Shown here: piece by piece, positions 17,076 to 25,639 of the stretch | How the letters are laid out: each line of letters begins with the position of its first letter | Position numbering within the stretch: the stretch's first letter is position 1 | Assembly (NCBI RefSeq): GCF_000720725.1 | Contig: NZ_JOCQ01000007.1 | Span: forward strand, 62,001-126,000 | Source: Streptomyces rimosus subsp. rimosus | GTDB lineage: Bacteria; Actinomycetota; Actinomycetes; Streptomycetales; Streptomycetaceae | Length of the DNA: 64,000 nt | Direction: 5' to 3' | The notes under the pieces: model-generated | Database searches by the model: none | What the model was told of the DNA's origin: nothing | The model's input: the letters and a program-made list of their open reading frames with translations, nothing else | Made by a program: the position numbers and the translations under genes

Positions 17076-17352
17076 GCTGAGTGCCTCCGCTTCCGTCGCG
17101 CCGCCGGGTCCGGTCCGCCGCGTCGCCACGGCCGCGCCCGTTCCTGCCTCGCGTTACGTGTTGCCGCTCATCCGCAGGTGAAGCCCCCCACGGAGCCTTG
17201 ATCCGAATTCAGGCTAACGTGCACCGGCCGGTGCCGCCCGGGCGGGAAGGGCCGTACGGTGTCCACCACGTACTCCGCCGTACGGCGTGCCCGGCCCCGG
17301 GTACGCTGCCGTACTGCCGCCGAGGTCATCCGTATCAGGAAGCAGAGCCGTC

Positions 17353-18147
17353 GTGACCACATTCCCCTCGGCAGGCCCCGCCCGGGCCTGCTTCCGCCGT
17401 CCGGCCGCTTCGCACCGCAGGCGCGGGGCGGCGCTGACGGCGGCGGTGTGCGCGGTGCTCGCCGGGGCGCTGGCGGGCTGCGCGGCCGAGGACCCGGACG
17501 CCGGTACGAACGGAGTCGGCAAGCTGCCCGCCGACCAGATCCAGACCAAGGCGCAGACGGCCGCCCGCGGTGCCGGAACGGTACGGCTCGCCGGCAACCT
17601 GGTCAGCCAGGGCCGTACGTACAAGCTCGACATGCGGCTCGGGCAGAACGGCGCCCAGGGCCAGCTGTCCACCAAGGCCGCCACCTTCCAGCTGCTGCGG
17701 GTCGCCGACGCGCTGTACCTGAAGGCGGACGCCGGCTTCTGGGAGCGCGAGAAGGGCGCCGCCCCGTCGAAGAACGACGGGACGTCCGCCTCCAAGCTCA
17801 TCGGCAAGTACGTGAAGGTGCCCGCCTCCGACCCCGTCTACAAGCGCTTCAGCGGCTTCACCGACAAGGACACGCTCCTGGGCAGCCTGCTCGGCCTGCA
17901 CGGCAAGCTGACCACCGGCGAGCGCGGCACCGTGGACGGCACCCGCTCCATCCGTATCGCCGCGGCCCAGGGCAGCGGCGGCACGCTCGACGTCTCCCTC
18001 GAAGGCAAGCCGTACCCGCTGCGGCTGCGCCGCGCGGGCGGCGCCGGGGAGGTGCGGCTCACCGACTGGGGCAAGCCGGTGGACCTGCGGGCGCCGGCGG
18101 CGGACCAGGTGATCGACTACGGAAAGTCGATCACGATCGGGGACTAG
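17353..18147 (+). CDS. Secreted lipoprotein, LppX/LprG-like
   Basis: 264 residues from GTG 17353, preceded by AGGAAGCAGAG. A basic n-region and hydrophobic core end in the lipobox LAGC with the lipidated Cys at residue 43, so the mature protein is anchored outside the membrane. The mature part has the pattern of the LppX_LprAFG family: GTVRLAGNLVSQ, KLDMRLG, then LYLKADAGFWE and a C-terminal ITDWGK-like edge (LTDWGKPVDLRAP). That family forms a half-barrel that holds lipids, but here ligand binding is inferred. It is monocistronic and followed by a hairpin. An upstream ATG at 17287 would destroy the signal-peptide arrangement. Confidence 0.85.
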   Translation: MTTFPSAGPARACFRRPAASHRRRGAALTAAVCAVLAGALAGCAAEDPDAGTNGVGKLPADQIQTKAQTAARGAGTVRLAGNLVSQGRTYKLDMRLGQNGAQGQLSTKAATFQLLRVADALYLKADAGFWEREKGAAPSKNDGTSASKLIGKYVKVPASDPVYKRFSGFTDKDTLLGSLLGLHGKLTTGERGTVDGTRSIRIAAAQGSGGTLDVSLEGKPYPLRLRRAGGAGEVRLTDWGKPVDLRAPAADQVIDYGKSITIGD

Positions 18148-18159
18148 GTCCGGTCAGGT

Positions 18160-18187
18160 CCGGTCAGGTGCGATCGGTGCTGACCGG
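18160..18187 (+). terminator. Terminator after the lipoprotein gene
   Basis: 8-bp stem CCGGTCAG/CTGACCGG with a 12-base loop. The left arm is part of a 10-bp direct repeat (GGTCCGGTCA twice, 18147-18166). Confidence 0.5.
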
Positions 18188-18235
18188 GACCGACCAGGTA
18201 CCGGCCGGGGCTGGCCAGGATCGGCCGGGGCCCCC

Positions 18236-18811
18236 TCACCCCTTCCGCTTCCTCCGCAGAAGCTTCGGAAGGGCCGCCGGGATCGGCTCGCGGGTGGTGG
18301 CCGGAGTGGGCAGGGGAGCGGCGGCCCGGGAGGAGCCGTCGAAGTCCGTGCGGGCCGCGGCCTCCGTGATCGGGACCAGCTTCAGCACGCGGCATTCGCG
18401 CGCCCAGCGCTCCGGCATCGTCTCCGCGTCCGGGGCGTTGAGCCGCTTGCCCTTGAGGTCCTCCACGGCGGCCTGCCAAACCTCGCCGTCCGGCGTCAGC
18501 TCGCTGACCCGGGCCTGCCAGCTGACCAGCCGGCCGCCCTTGTCCTTGCTGCGCACGGTGACGGTCGCGGTGCCGCCGTCCACCAGGCCCAGGTCGTGCA
18601 GCGGCTGCTCGTCGGCGGGGTCGGCCGTACCGGCGGTCCGGCCCGTACCATCGCCGCCCGCGCCGACCACGCACGCGGCGCCGTCGTGCCAGACGTGCCA
18701 CAGCGCCCGCGCCGGGCCGGTGGCGCCCCGTACCCAGATGAGGCCGGACTTCTTCGTGGCCTCTTCGATGAGCGCGCGGTCCAGCAGCGCCTGCGACACG
18801 GTCTCCGTCAT
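18236..18811 (-). CDS. Conserved hypothetical protein, about 190 residues
   Basis: 191 residues. No signal peptide or membrane helix. The N-terminal half (TETVSQALLDRALIEEATKK, then SGLIWVRG and ARALWHVWHDGAACVV) reads like a flavin/pyridoxamine-oxidase split barrel: a strand with WHVWHDG, and a later TVTVRSKDKGGRLVSWQARV. The family link is a guess. The C-terminus is a Pro/Ala linker ending in a basic patch LLRRKRKG. TAGGCT six bases before the ATG and no ribosome-binding site point to a leaderless mRNA. It sits downstream of corA on the same strand with a 47-base gap but has its own promoter. Confidence 0.75.
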   Translation of the reverse strand: MTETVSQALLDRALIEEATKKSGLIWVRGATGPARALWHVWHDGAACVVGAGGDGTGRTAGTADPADEQPLHDLGLVDGGTATVTVRSKDKGGRLVSWQARVSELTPDGEVWQAAVEDLKGKRLNAPDAETMPERWARECRVLKLVPITEAAARTDFDGSSRAAAPLPTPATTREPIPAALPKLLRRKRKG

Positions 18812-18858
18812 GGGAGCAGCCTAATGGGCGGCGGGTGGGCGGCCCGGACCGTACGGCC

Positions 18859-19995
18859 CTACAGCCAGCCGTTGCGCTTGAAGCCGCGGTGGATGCCGAA
18901 GCAGATGGCGACGGTGACCAGCAGGACGAGCGGGTAGCCGTACTTCCACTTCAGCTCGGGCATGTACTCGAAGTTCATGCCGTAGATCCCGGCGATCATC
19001 GTGGGCACCGCGAAGATCGCCGCCCATGAGGTGATCTTGCGCATGTCCTCGTTCTGCGCCACCGTCGCCTGCGCCAGATTGGCCTGGAGGATCGAGTTGA
19101 GCAGGTCGTCGAAGGAGAGCACCTGCTCGGTGACCCGGGCCAGGTGGTCGGCCACGTCCCGGAAGTACTTCTGGATGTCGGTGTCGATCAGCCGCATCGG
19201 GCGCTCGCTGAGCACCTGCATCGGCCGCAGCAGCGGCGACACGGCCCGCTTGAACTCCAGCACCTCGCGCTTGAGTTGGTAGATCCGCCCGGCGTCGCCG
19301 CCCTTCGCCGAGCCCTTGCCGCCGCCCGCGCCCTTGCCGTCGGATCCGGAGCTGAAGACATCGATCTCCACCTCGTCGATGTCGTCCTGCATCGCCCCGG
19401 CCACCGCGATGTAGCCGTCCACGACCTGGTCGGCGATGGCGTGCAGCACCGCGGAGGGGCCCTTGCCGAGCAGCTCGGGGTCGTCCTGGAGGCGGTGGCG
19501 CAGCGCGCGCAACGAGCCCTGGCCGCCGTGCCGCACGGTCACGATGAAGTCCTGGCCGGTGAAGCACATCACCTCGCCGGTCTCCACCACCTCACTGGTG
19601 GCGGTCAGCTCCGCGTGCTCCACGTAGTGGACCGTCTTGAAGACGGTGAACAGGGTGTCGTCGTAGCGCTCCAGCTTGGGCCGCTGGTGGGCGTGGACGG
19701 CGTCCTCCACCGCCAGCGGGTGCAGCCCGAACTCCCGTGCGATCTCGGCGAATTCCGCCTCGGTGGGCTCGTGCAGCCCGATCCAGGCGAAGCCGCCGTC
19801 GCCGCGCACGCTCGCCATCGCCTGGGACGGCGTGACGTGGTCGCTGACGCGCCGCCCGTCGCGGTAGACGCCGCAGTCCACGATGGCGCTGTTGGCGTGG
19901 GCGGACCGACGGAGATCGGTCTCGTACTTGTACGGGGAGTCCTCGCGCCGCCGGGACGGGCGGACGGCGGCACGCAGGTCGCGGATCATCGACAT
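18859..19995 (-). CDS. corA: CorA family magnesium/divalent cation transporter
   Basis: 378 residues. The long N-terminal cytosolic funnel domain carries ALEDAVHAHQ-like AVEDAVHAHQRPKLE. Two C-terminal transmembrane helices are joined by the selectivity motif GMNFEYMPEL, the GMN signature of CorA. A Lys/Gly-rich insertion (SDGKGAGGGKGSAKGG, about 225-240) interrupts the funnel. CorA forms a homopentamer that imports Mg2+ and also Co2+ or Ni2+ down the membrane potential. AAGGAG lies eight bases before the ATG. CorA closes the Rv1202-Rv1239c-like block. I looked for a Mg2+ riboswitch upstream and did not see one. Confidence 0.93.
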   Translation of the reverse strand: MSMIRDLRAAVRPSRRREDSPYKYETDLRRSAHANSAIVDCGVYRDGRRVSDHVTPSQAMASVRGDGGFAWIGLHEPTEAEFAEIAREFGLHPLAVEDAVHAHQRPKLERYDDTLFTVFKTVHYVEHAELTATSEVVETGEVMCFTGQDFIVTVRHGGQGSLRALRHRLQDDPELLGKGPSAVLHAIADQVVDGYIAVAGAMQDDIDEVEIDVFSSGSDGKGAGGGKGSAKGGDAGRIYQLKREVLEFKRAVSPLLRPMQVLSERPMRLIDTDIQKYFRDVADHLARVTEQVLSFDDLLNSILQANLAQATVAQNEDMRKITSWAAIFAVPTMIAGIYGMNFEYMPELKWKYGYPLVLLVTVAICFGIHRGFKRNGWL

Positions 19996-20515
19996 GGGCA
20001 GGCTCCTTCACGGGCCGGCCGCCAGCCGCGGGCGCGCGGCGTAACGCTGCCCGGAACGTGGACGTACGAGACGGCACTGGCCATACGTCCGCAAAGCGGG
20101 CGGCGCTCCGTGCGCAGGTCTGACGGCAGTTCGCAGAAAACACGGAAACGAGAGTCGAAGGCGCTCTTCCGTCATCTGCTTCCGGCGCGAAGGAACTTCG
20201 CGGGTTTCACCGCGGGCGGCGGGGGTACGGAAGCCCCTGGATCAAGAAAGCCGCTGGGCGCGCGGGGAGATGACGGGAGAACTGTCGGTACTGCACGGTC
20301 GACTTGGATCCACCGCAGCCCCACCTCCTCCGGCCGGTCCCCGCTGGGGGACGAACGTCATTCCCTGACCAGACGGCAAGGCTATCAGCCGCCGGAACCG
20401 ATCCGGCGCGCCTTTGCCCGTTCCATACGATCGCCCCGTGAACGTCCCGGCGACGCCGTGCGCCCGTCCGCCGGGCGGCGGCGGCCGGGCCCGTACCCCG
20501 GCCTATGCTCGCGGC
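19996..20515. other. Divergent intergenic region between corA and SUFU gene
   Basis: 520 bases with no supported gene; open frames here lack ribosome-binding sites. AT-richer patches occur near 20130-20150 and 20360-20385. TGTCGGTA at 20283-20290 resembles the PafBC half-site but has no TANNNT at the right distance. TATGCT at 20504-20509, six bases before the next ATG, is a likely leaderless -10. Confidence 0.45.
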
Positions 20516-21112
20516 ATGTCTGACGTTCTTGAGCTGGTCGAAGCCCGTTTGCGTACGACCCTGGGCGAGCCGGACGCGCGCGCCGCCGTCACCTTCCTCG
20601 GCACCGACCGGATCGAGGTGCTGCGCTTCCTCGGCGGTGGCCCGGACGGCGATCTCGTGCGCTATGTCACCCTCGGAATGTCGGACCGGCCGATGACCGA
20701 CCCCACGGCGGTGCTGGCCGACCCGGTGCGCGGCCCGCGCGCCGAGCTGGTGCTCTCGGTGCGGGCCGGCCGCGCCGACACCGACAAGGTGCTCCGCGCG
20801 CTCGCCGTGCTCGCGGCGTCCCCGCAGGTCGAGGGCGTGATCGTGGCGCCGGGCGCGTCGCTGGACGTGGGGGAGCCGCTGTGGCCGGGCGCGCCGTTCA
20901 CGTCCGTACTGGTCGCGGAGTCCGGCGGCCTGGTCGAGGACCTGGAGCTGGACGAGCCGCTGGAGCCGGTCCGCTTCCTGCCCCTGCTGCCGATGACGCC
21001 CAACGAGGCCGCCTGGAAGCGGGTGCACGGCGCCGAAGCGCTCCAGGAGCGGTGGCTCAAGGGCGGAACGGATCTGCGCGATCCGCTGCGTGCGGGGGTT
21101 TCGCTGACGTAG
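20516..21112 (+). CDS. Suppressor-of-fused domain protein
   Basis: 198 residues. SUFU-like pattern: an N-terminal helix DVLELVEARLRTTLG, strands around YVTLGMSDRPM, RAELVLSVRAG, then the family's C-terminal block RFLPLLPMTPNEAAWKRVHG with EALQERW. Bacterial SUFU domains are small soluble modules of unknown role, often linked to immunity or toxin-antitoxin contexts, for which nothing here argues. The start is set by TATGCT six bases before the ATG. The gene converges on the MFS gene. No partner gene is evident. Confidence 0.8.
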   Translation: MSDVLELVEARLRTTLGEPDARAAVTFLGTDRIEVLRFLGGGPDGDLVRYVTLGMSDRPMTDPTAVLADPVRGPRAELVLSVRAGRADTDKVLRALAVLAASPQVEGVIVAPGASLDVGEPLWPGAPFTSVLVAESGGLVEDLELDEPLEPVRFLPLLPMTPNEAAWKRVHGAEALQERWLKGGTDLRDPLRAGVSLT

Positions 21113-21183
21113 GGCGGGGCCGAAGGGCGGTGCTGTATGGCGGGGCTGTGCGGCGTGGTCGTACGGGGTGGGGCCCCGCGCAG

Positions 21184-21224
21184 CGGTACGGCGCGCCGCC
21201 CGGGGTGGGTGGCGCGCCGTACCG
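21184..21224. terminator. Terminator between SUFU and MFS genes
   Basis: Perfect 14-bp stem CGGTACGGCGCGCC/GGCGCGCCGTACCG with a 13-base loop between convergent genes. Confidence 0.75.
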
Positions 21225-21240
21225 TGGCGCTGAGGGCCCG

Positions 21241-22503
21241 TCAGTTGGCGAAGGCGGACACGCCGTCCTCCGTGGCGTGCCGCGGCTCCAGCTCGTGCGC
21301 CCGTATGGTCAGCGCCCGGCGCCGTACGGCCACGATGCCCGCGCCGGCCAGCGCCGCGACAGCCGCGACCACGAACGGGATGTGGATGTCGGTCCACTCC
21401 TCGATCTTCGGCGCGAGGAACGGTGCCGCCGCCGCGGCGAACCAGCGCACGAAGTTGTAGCCCGCGCTCGCCACCGGCCGCGGCGCGTCGGAGACGCCGA
21501 GGGCCAGCTCGGTGAAGACGGTGTTGTTCAGGCCGATGAAGGCGCCGGACAGGATCGTGCAGACGACGGCGGTGGTGTGGTTGCCGTAGCCCAGGACGAC
21601 GAGGTCGGCGGCGAGCAGCACCAGCGAGCCGCCCAGGACCTTCAGCGACCCGAGGCGCTCCTGGAGGCGCGGCGCGACCAGTACGGAGAAGACGGCGAGC
21701 AGCACGCCCCAGGCGAAGAAGACGCCGCCGGACTTGTACGGGCTCATGTCCAGCACGAACGGCGTGAAGGCCAGCACCGTGAAGAACGCGTAGTTGTAGA
21801 AGAACGCGGAGGCGGCGGTGGAGGCCAGGCCGCCGTGGCCGAGCGCCTTGACGGGGTCCAGTACGGACGTCTTGCGGGCCGGGCGCGGCTGCTCCTTGAG
21901 GAACACCGTGATCGCGACGAAACCGATGGCCATCAGGACGGCGGTGCCGAAGAAGGGGTAGCGCCACTTCATGTCGCCGAGGATCGCGCCGAGCAGCGGC
22001 CCGCAGGCCATGCCGAGGCCGAGCGCCGACTCGTACAACAGAATCGCCGCGGCGCTGCCTCCGGCCGCCGCTCCCACGATGACAGCAAGCGAGGTGGAAA
22101 CGAACAGCGCGTTGCCGAGCCCCCAGCCGGCCCGGAAGCCGACCAGCTCGCCCACCGAGGAGGACGTGCCGGACAGCGCCGCGAAGACCACCACCAGCGC
22201 CAGCCCGGCGAGCAGCGTCTTGCGGCCGCCGATCCGGCTGGAGACGAAGCCGGTGACCAGCATCGCGACCGCGGTGATCAGGAAGTAGGAGGTGAACAGC
22301 AGGGAGACCTGGCTGTTGGAGGCGTGCAGCCCCTTGGCGATGGAGGGGAGGATCGGGTCGACGAGGCCGATGCCCATGAAGGCGACGACCGAGGCGCCCG
22401 CCGTGGCCCAGACGGCCATCGGCTGGCGCAGGATGCTCCGGCCGCCCTCGTCGAACGGATCCTCTCCGGCGCCGCCGTGGCCGCCGCTGTCGCTTGCCCG
22501 CAT
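21241..22503 (-). CDS. Major facilitator superfamily exporter
   Basis: 420 residues from ATG 22503, with AGGAAGGGA upstream. Twelve hydrophobic segments are visible in two halves. The loop between helices 2 and 3 carries FVSSRIGGRKTLL, the MFS motif A (GxxxDRxGRR-like), and helix 5 has the antiporter-like GLGMACGPLLGAILG (motif C, GxxxGPxxGG-like). Motif C is typical of drug/H+ antiporters, so efflux of a small toxic molecule is the best guess. The helix 1 entry reads GIGLVDPILPSIAKGL, as in the EmrD/Bcr-like families. Its upstream region is unusually AT-rich and contains a possible operator. No regulator gene adjoins it. Confidence 0.9.
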   Translation of the reverse strand: MRASDSGGHGGAGEDPFDEGGRSILRQPMAVWATAGASVVAFMGIGLVDPILPSIAKGLHASNSQVSLLFTSYFLITAVAMLVTGFVSSRIGGRKTLLAGLALVVVFAALSGTSSSVGELVGFRAGWGLGNALFVSTSLAVIVGAAAGGSAAAILLYESALGLGMACGPLLGAILGDMKWRYPFFGTAVLMAIGFVAITVFLKEQPRPARKTSVLDPVKALGHGGLASTAASAFFYNYAFFTVLAFTPFVLDMSPYKSGGVFFAWGVLLAVFSVLVAPRLQERLGSLKVLGGSLVLLAADLVVLGYGNHTTAVVCTILSGAFIGLNNTVFTELALGVSDAPRPVASAGYNFVRWFAAAAAPFLAPKIEEWTDIHIPFVVAAVAALAGAGIVAVRRRALTIRAHELEPRHATEDGVSAFAN

Positions 22504-22564
22504 GCCGCTGTCCCTTCCTGGTCGTCGGCTTTCGCCCCAGCAGAACGTTGCTATATGCACACAA

Positions 22565-22581
22565 TAAGTTAGTCACCCTAA
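22565..22581 (-). promoter_or_regulatory. AT-rich promoter/operator region of the MFS gene
   Basis: TAAGTTAGTCACCCTAA (plus strand) lies 62 bases before the MFS start in a stretch far richer in A+T than its surroundings. It resembles half-sites of MarR-type operators and, loosely, the TTAGGTTAGGCTAACCTAA iron box with one base less. TTGCAC with TATTGT 18 bases on could be -35/-10 on the minus strand. Site identity is uncertain. Confidence 0.35.
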
Positions 22582-22681
22582 AGAGTGCAAGCTACAACTA
22601 CCACTGGCGGGTGCCCGTCCGGGGCTCCGGATGGGTGATCGTCCTTGACGCGGCGCCCGGCCCGGAGGACCGTGGGGCTCT

Positions 22682-23320
22682 ATGAGGGGCGAACCCAGTT
22701 GCCCGAAGTGCGGTGGCCGGGTGCGGGCGCCCGGTCTCTTTGCCGACTCCTGGCAGTGCGGCGTGCACGGCACCGTGCACCCGCTGCAACCGGTCGTCCC
22801 GCCCAGCGTCGAAGCACTGGCCGTGGTGGTGCGCCGCGCCTGCGTACCGGTCTGGATGCCGTGGCCGCTGCCCGTCGGCTGGCTGTTCACGGGCGTCGCC
22901 TGCGCGGGCGACGACCGCAGCGGCGGACGCGCCACCGCCGTGGCCTGCTCGGGCCCGGGCCCGCTCGGCGGCCCCGGCGAACTGCTGCTGATCGCGGAGG
23001 AACTGGGCGTCGGCCTCGGCGCGCGCTACGCGGGCATCGACGGCCCCGACCCCGGCCCCCACATGTGCGTGAACAGACCGCCGCACGTAAAGGTGCTGGC
23101 AGCCGGCCGCCCGACACCGCTGTGGCACGTCGAGGGAGCCCCCGAAGACCGCGCGGTCTTTGCCGGGGAGGCGCGCGGACTGTGGCTGTGGGCGGTCGTC
23201 TGGCCCGCCGAGTCGGGCCTGCTCCTGTACGACGAGCTGGTGCTCACCGACCTGCGCGACGCGGGCGCCGAGGTGGACCTGCTGCCTTGCGGGGCGTTGT
23301 CGCCCCGGTTGCTCGCCTGA
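22682..23320 (+). CDS. DUF6758 family zinc-ribbon protein
   Basis: 212 residues. Begins MRGEPSCPKCGGRVRAPG and then DSWQCGVHG: CPxC plus CxxH, a small zinc ribbon. The remainder is globular with conserved-looking blocks PVWMPWPLPVGWLFTGVA, GARYAGIDGPDPGPHM and LYDELVLTDLRDAG. There are no membrane segments. DUF6758 proteins are found throughout Streptomyces without a known role. The gene lies just upstream of the PHP-domain gene with a gap of 154 bases that holds TATTCT (23423-23428), a likely separate -10, so they need not be co-transcribed. Confidence 0.8.
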   Translation: MRGEPSCPKCGGRVRAPGLFADSWQCGVHGTVHPLQPVVPPSVEALAVVVRRACVPVWMPWPLPVGWLFTGVACAGDDRSGGRATAVACSGPGPLGGPGELLLIAEELGVGLGARYAGIDGPDPGPHMCVNRPPHVKVLAAGRPTPLWHVEGAPEDRAVFAGEARGLWLWAVVWPAESGLLLYDELVLTDLRDAGAEVDLLPCGALSPRLLA

Positions 23321-23474
23321 GGGAGTTCCGGGCCGGGCCCGACCACCAGGGCGGCGGCATTCCGCGCAGCGTGTGACGGAACCCGCGCGGTCGCGTGTTC
23401 GAGGGGGTGGCAGGTGGCCGGTATTCTTCTGACGTCCCCCTGGCCCGCCCCGTAGCAGTCTGGAGTTCCGCGTC

Positions 23475-24329
23475 GTGCGCATCGACCTGCACACCCACTC
23501 CACTGCTTCCGACGGTACGGACACCCCCGCCGAGCTGGTACGGGGCGCCGCGGCGGCCGGGCTGGACGTCGTCGCGCTGACCGATCACGACTCCGTGGGC
23601 GGGTACGCCGAGGCCAGGGCCGCGCTGCCCGCGGGGCTGACCCTGGTCACCGGTGCCGAGCTGTCCTGCCGTATCGGCGGCGTGAGCATGCACATGCTCG
23701 CGTACCTCTTCGACCCCGACGAGCCCGAGCTCGCCCGCGAGCGGGAGCTGGTCCGCGACGACCGGGTGCCGCGCGCCCGGGGCATGGTCGCCAAGCTCCG
23801 GGAGCTGGGCGTCCCGGTCACCTGGGAGCAGGTGGCGCGGATCGCCGGGGACGGCGCGGTGGGCCGTCCGCACGTCGCCGCCGCGATGATGGAGCTGGGC
23901 GTCGTCGGGACCGTCTCCGACGCCTTCACGCCGCAGTGGCTCGCCAACGACGGCCGGGCCTACGTCGACAAGCACGAACTGGACCCGTTCGAGGCGATAC
24001 GCCTGGTCAAGGCCGCGGGCGGAGTCACCGTCTTCGCGCACCCGCTGGCGGTCAAGCGCGGGCGGACCGTCCCCGAGAGCGTCATCGCCGAGCTGGCGGC
24101 GGCGGGGCTGGACGGCATCGAGGTGGACCACATGGACCACGACGACGCCGCGCGGGCGCGCCTGCGCGGCCTGGCCGCCGACCTCGGCCTGCTGACCACC
24201 GGCTCCAGCGACTACCACGGCAGCCGCAAGACCGTCGCGCTCGGCGAGTACACCACCGACCCCGAGATCTACGGCGAGATCGTGCGCCGCGCGACCGGCG
24301 CCTTCCCCGTACCCGGCGCGGGCGGCTGA
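23475..24329 (+). CDS. PHP-domain phosphoesterase
   Basis: 284 residues from GTG. The polymerase-and-histidinol-phosphatase fold is complete: motif I IDLHTHSTASDGTDTP, motif II ALTDHDS, a middle E in GAELSC, AHPLAVKRG, and the last motif TTGSSDYHG. These His/Asp residues bind a di- or trinuclear metal site. Stand-alone proteins of this length hydrolyse 3',5'-nucleoside bisphosphates or RNA 5' ends (E. coli RNase AM/TrpH-like), so that is the probable activity. CTGGAG precedes the start. A hairpin follows the gene. Confidence 0.9.
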   Translation: MRIDLHTHSTASDGTDTPAELVRGAAAAGLDVVALTDHDSVGGYAEARAALPAGLTLVTGAELSCRIGGVSMHMLAYLFDPDEPELARERELVRDDRVPRARGMVAKLRELGVPVTWEQVARIAGDGAVGRPHVAAAMMELGVVGTVSDAFTPQWLANDGRAYVDKHELDPFEAIRLVKAAGGVTVFAHPLAVKRGRTVPESVIAELAAAGLDGIEVDHMDHDDAARARLRGLAADLGLLTTGSSDYHGSRKTVALGEYTTDPEIYGEIVRRATGAFPVPGAGG

Positions 24330-24426
24330 CCGTACCGCGTTCCGGCCGCCCGGCCGGTCCGTACCGCGCTCCGCGCCCGGCGGGCGATCACCTCACCGCG
24401 CCCTGTCCGAGCCGCGTTGCGTCCGG

Positions 24427-24448
24427 GGCGCGCCTGCCGGGGCGCGCC
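24427..24448 (+). terminator. Hairpin after the PHP gene
   Basis: GGCGCGCC/GGCGCGCC stem with a TGCCGG loop, followed at 24451-24476 by a second inverted repeat CGAAGGG/CCCTTCG. Either could terminate the PHP transcript before the MarC gene. Confidence 0.45.
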
Positions 24449-24544
24449 GGCGAAGGGCGTCGGCATGCCCCCTTCGCCCTCCCGGCCACCGCCGTCCACC
24501 CGCTTTCCCTGCTCTCCCGTACTACCTCCCGCAAGGCCATCACC

Positions 24545-25150
24545 GTGTTCGACTTCGCTGTCTTCAGCACCCTCTTCGTCACCCTGTTCGTGATCATGGA
24601 TCCGCCGGGGATCATCCCGATCTTCCTCGCCCTCAGTTCCGGCCGCCCCGCCAAGGTGCAGCGGAAGATGGCCTGGCAGGCCGCCACCGTCGCGTTCTGC
24701 GTCATCGCCGTCTTCGGCCTCTTCGGTGAGCAGATCCTCGGGCGCCTGCACATCACCCCACCCGCGCTGATGATCGCGGGCGGGCTGCTGCTCCTGCTGG
24801 TCGCGCTCAGCCTGCTGACCGGCAAGTCGGAGCAGCCGACGCAGACCAAGGACGTCAACGTGGCGCTGGTGCCACTGGGCATGCCGCTGCTGGCCGGGCC
24901 GGGCGCGATCGTCTCGGTGATCCTGGCGGTGCAGCACGCGGACGGCTTCAGCGCCGAGCTGTCCGTGTGGGCGGCGATCGTCGCCATCCACGTGGTGCTC
25001 TACGTCGTGATGCGCTTCTCGCTGGTGATCATCCGGGTGATCAAGGACGGCGGTGTGGTGCTGGTGACCCGGCTCGCCGGCATGATGCTCTCCGCGCTCG
25101 CGGTGCAGCAGATCATCAACGGCGTCATGCAGGTGGTGCGCGGCGGCTGA
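24545..25150 (+). CDS. MarC/UPF0056 family membrane protein
   Basis: 201 residues from GTG 24545. Six transmembrane segments are visible; the first reads FSTLFVTLFVIMDPPGIIPIFLALSSG with the family's DPPG motif (shown in two parts: helix, then DPPGIIPIF). Later helices include LMIAGGLLLLLVALSLLTG and MPLLAGPGAIVSVILAV with the conserved PLLAGPG. MarC proteins were once thought to confer multidrug resistance; their transport role is not established. The ribosome-binding site is weak (GCAAGG). An upstream in-frame extension is Arg/Pro-rich shadow sequence and is rejected. A very strong terminator follows. Confidence 0.88.
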   Translation: MFDFAVFSTLFVTLFVIMDPPGIIPIFLALSSGRPAKVQRKMAWQAATVAFCVIAVFGLFGEQILGRLHITPPALMIAGGLLLLLVALSLLTGKSEQPTQTKDVNVALVPLGMPLLAGPGAIVSVILAVQHADGFSAELSVWAAIVAIHVVLYVVMRFSLVIIRVIKDGGVVLVTRLAGMMLSALAVQQIINGVMQVVRGG

Positions 25151-25185
25151 CGGCCGGGGCCCGCGCCGGCGCCCGGAACACGCGA

Positions 25186-25219
25186 AGCGCCCCGCGCGAA
25201 GTGATTCGTGCGGGGCGCT
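25186..25219. terminator. Strong terminator after marC
   Basis: 15 pairs: AGCGCCCCGC/GCGGGGCGCT, one G-U pair, then CGAA/TTCG closing a GTGA loop. It lies between convergent marC and the 50-residue gene. Confidence 0.8.
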
Positions 25220-25274
25220 CCGTGCGCCGGACATGACGCGTTACGTCACGCGTACATGAGTGACGCGGCGTGAG

Positions 25275-25427
25275 TCATCGGGCGGCGGTATCGGCTGGGC
25301 GGATGTAGATGCGCTGGCCGACTGCGGCGGCCTGCTGCACGATCCGGTTGACGGAGGCGGCGTCCACGACGGTGCTGTCCACGGCGGTGCCGTCGACATC
25401 GTCCAGGCGCATGATCTCGAAGCGCAT
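25275..25427 (-). CDS. Conserved 50-residue protein with SigR-type promoter
   Basis: 50 residues, MRFEIMRLDDVDGT to YIRPADTAAR, with AGGGAGAA seven bases before the ATG. It has no cysteine, no signal peptide and no membrane helix. The pattern suggests a beta-strand, an acidic turn, a helix (DAASVNRIVQQAAAVGQ) and a final strand (RIYIRPA). I recall near-identical short proteins in other streptomycetes, but no function. An exact GGAAT-N18-GTT promoter lies about 95 bases upstream, so it is probably induced by thiol-oxidative stress. It is monocistronic and converges on the strong marC terminator. Confidence 0.8.
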   Translation of the reverse strand: MRFEIMRLDDVDGTAVDSTVVDAASVNRIVQQAAAVGQRIYIRPADTAAR

Positions 25428-25522
25428 AACGGCTTCTCCCTTCGTCTGATCCTCCTGCGGAGAACTTTGCTGTTGTACGGGGTACTCGCGGGGCGTCGGT
25501 GCCCTGCGTTCCCAGTGGGTAC

Positions 25523-25548
25523 AACGACATGCTGCCTGCAATCATTCC
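25523..25548 (-). promoter_or_regulatory. SigR-type promoter of the 50-residue gene
   Basis: On the minus strand: GGAAT, exactly 18 bases, GTT, identical to the SigR/SigH consensus. Predicted transcript start is near 25515, giving a leader of about 88 bases. Just upstream is the AT-rich palindrome GAAAATTTTC (25559-25568), unusual in this GC-rich setting. Confidence 0.7.
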
Positions 25549-25639
25549 CTACGCTAAAGAAAATTTTCGGCCGTCTAAGTACTGACGGGTAGCGAGAGCG
25601 GTTGTGCGCGCTGAGTGACCGGCCGGACAATGGGCCCGT

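Noticed and set aside
20283..20304. PafBC-like TGTCGGTA with N8
   Set aside because: Last base of the half-site mismatches and TCGACT is not TANNNT; no gene starts at the right distance.
19996..20515. Mg2+ riboswitch (M-box) before corA
   Set aside because: A GTAACGCTGCCC string resembles part of an M-box, but it is on the wrong strand and the other helices are missing.
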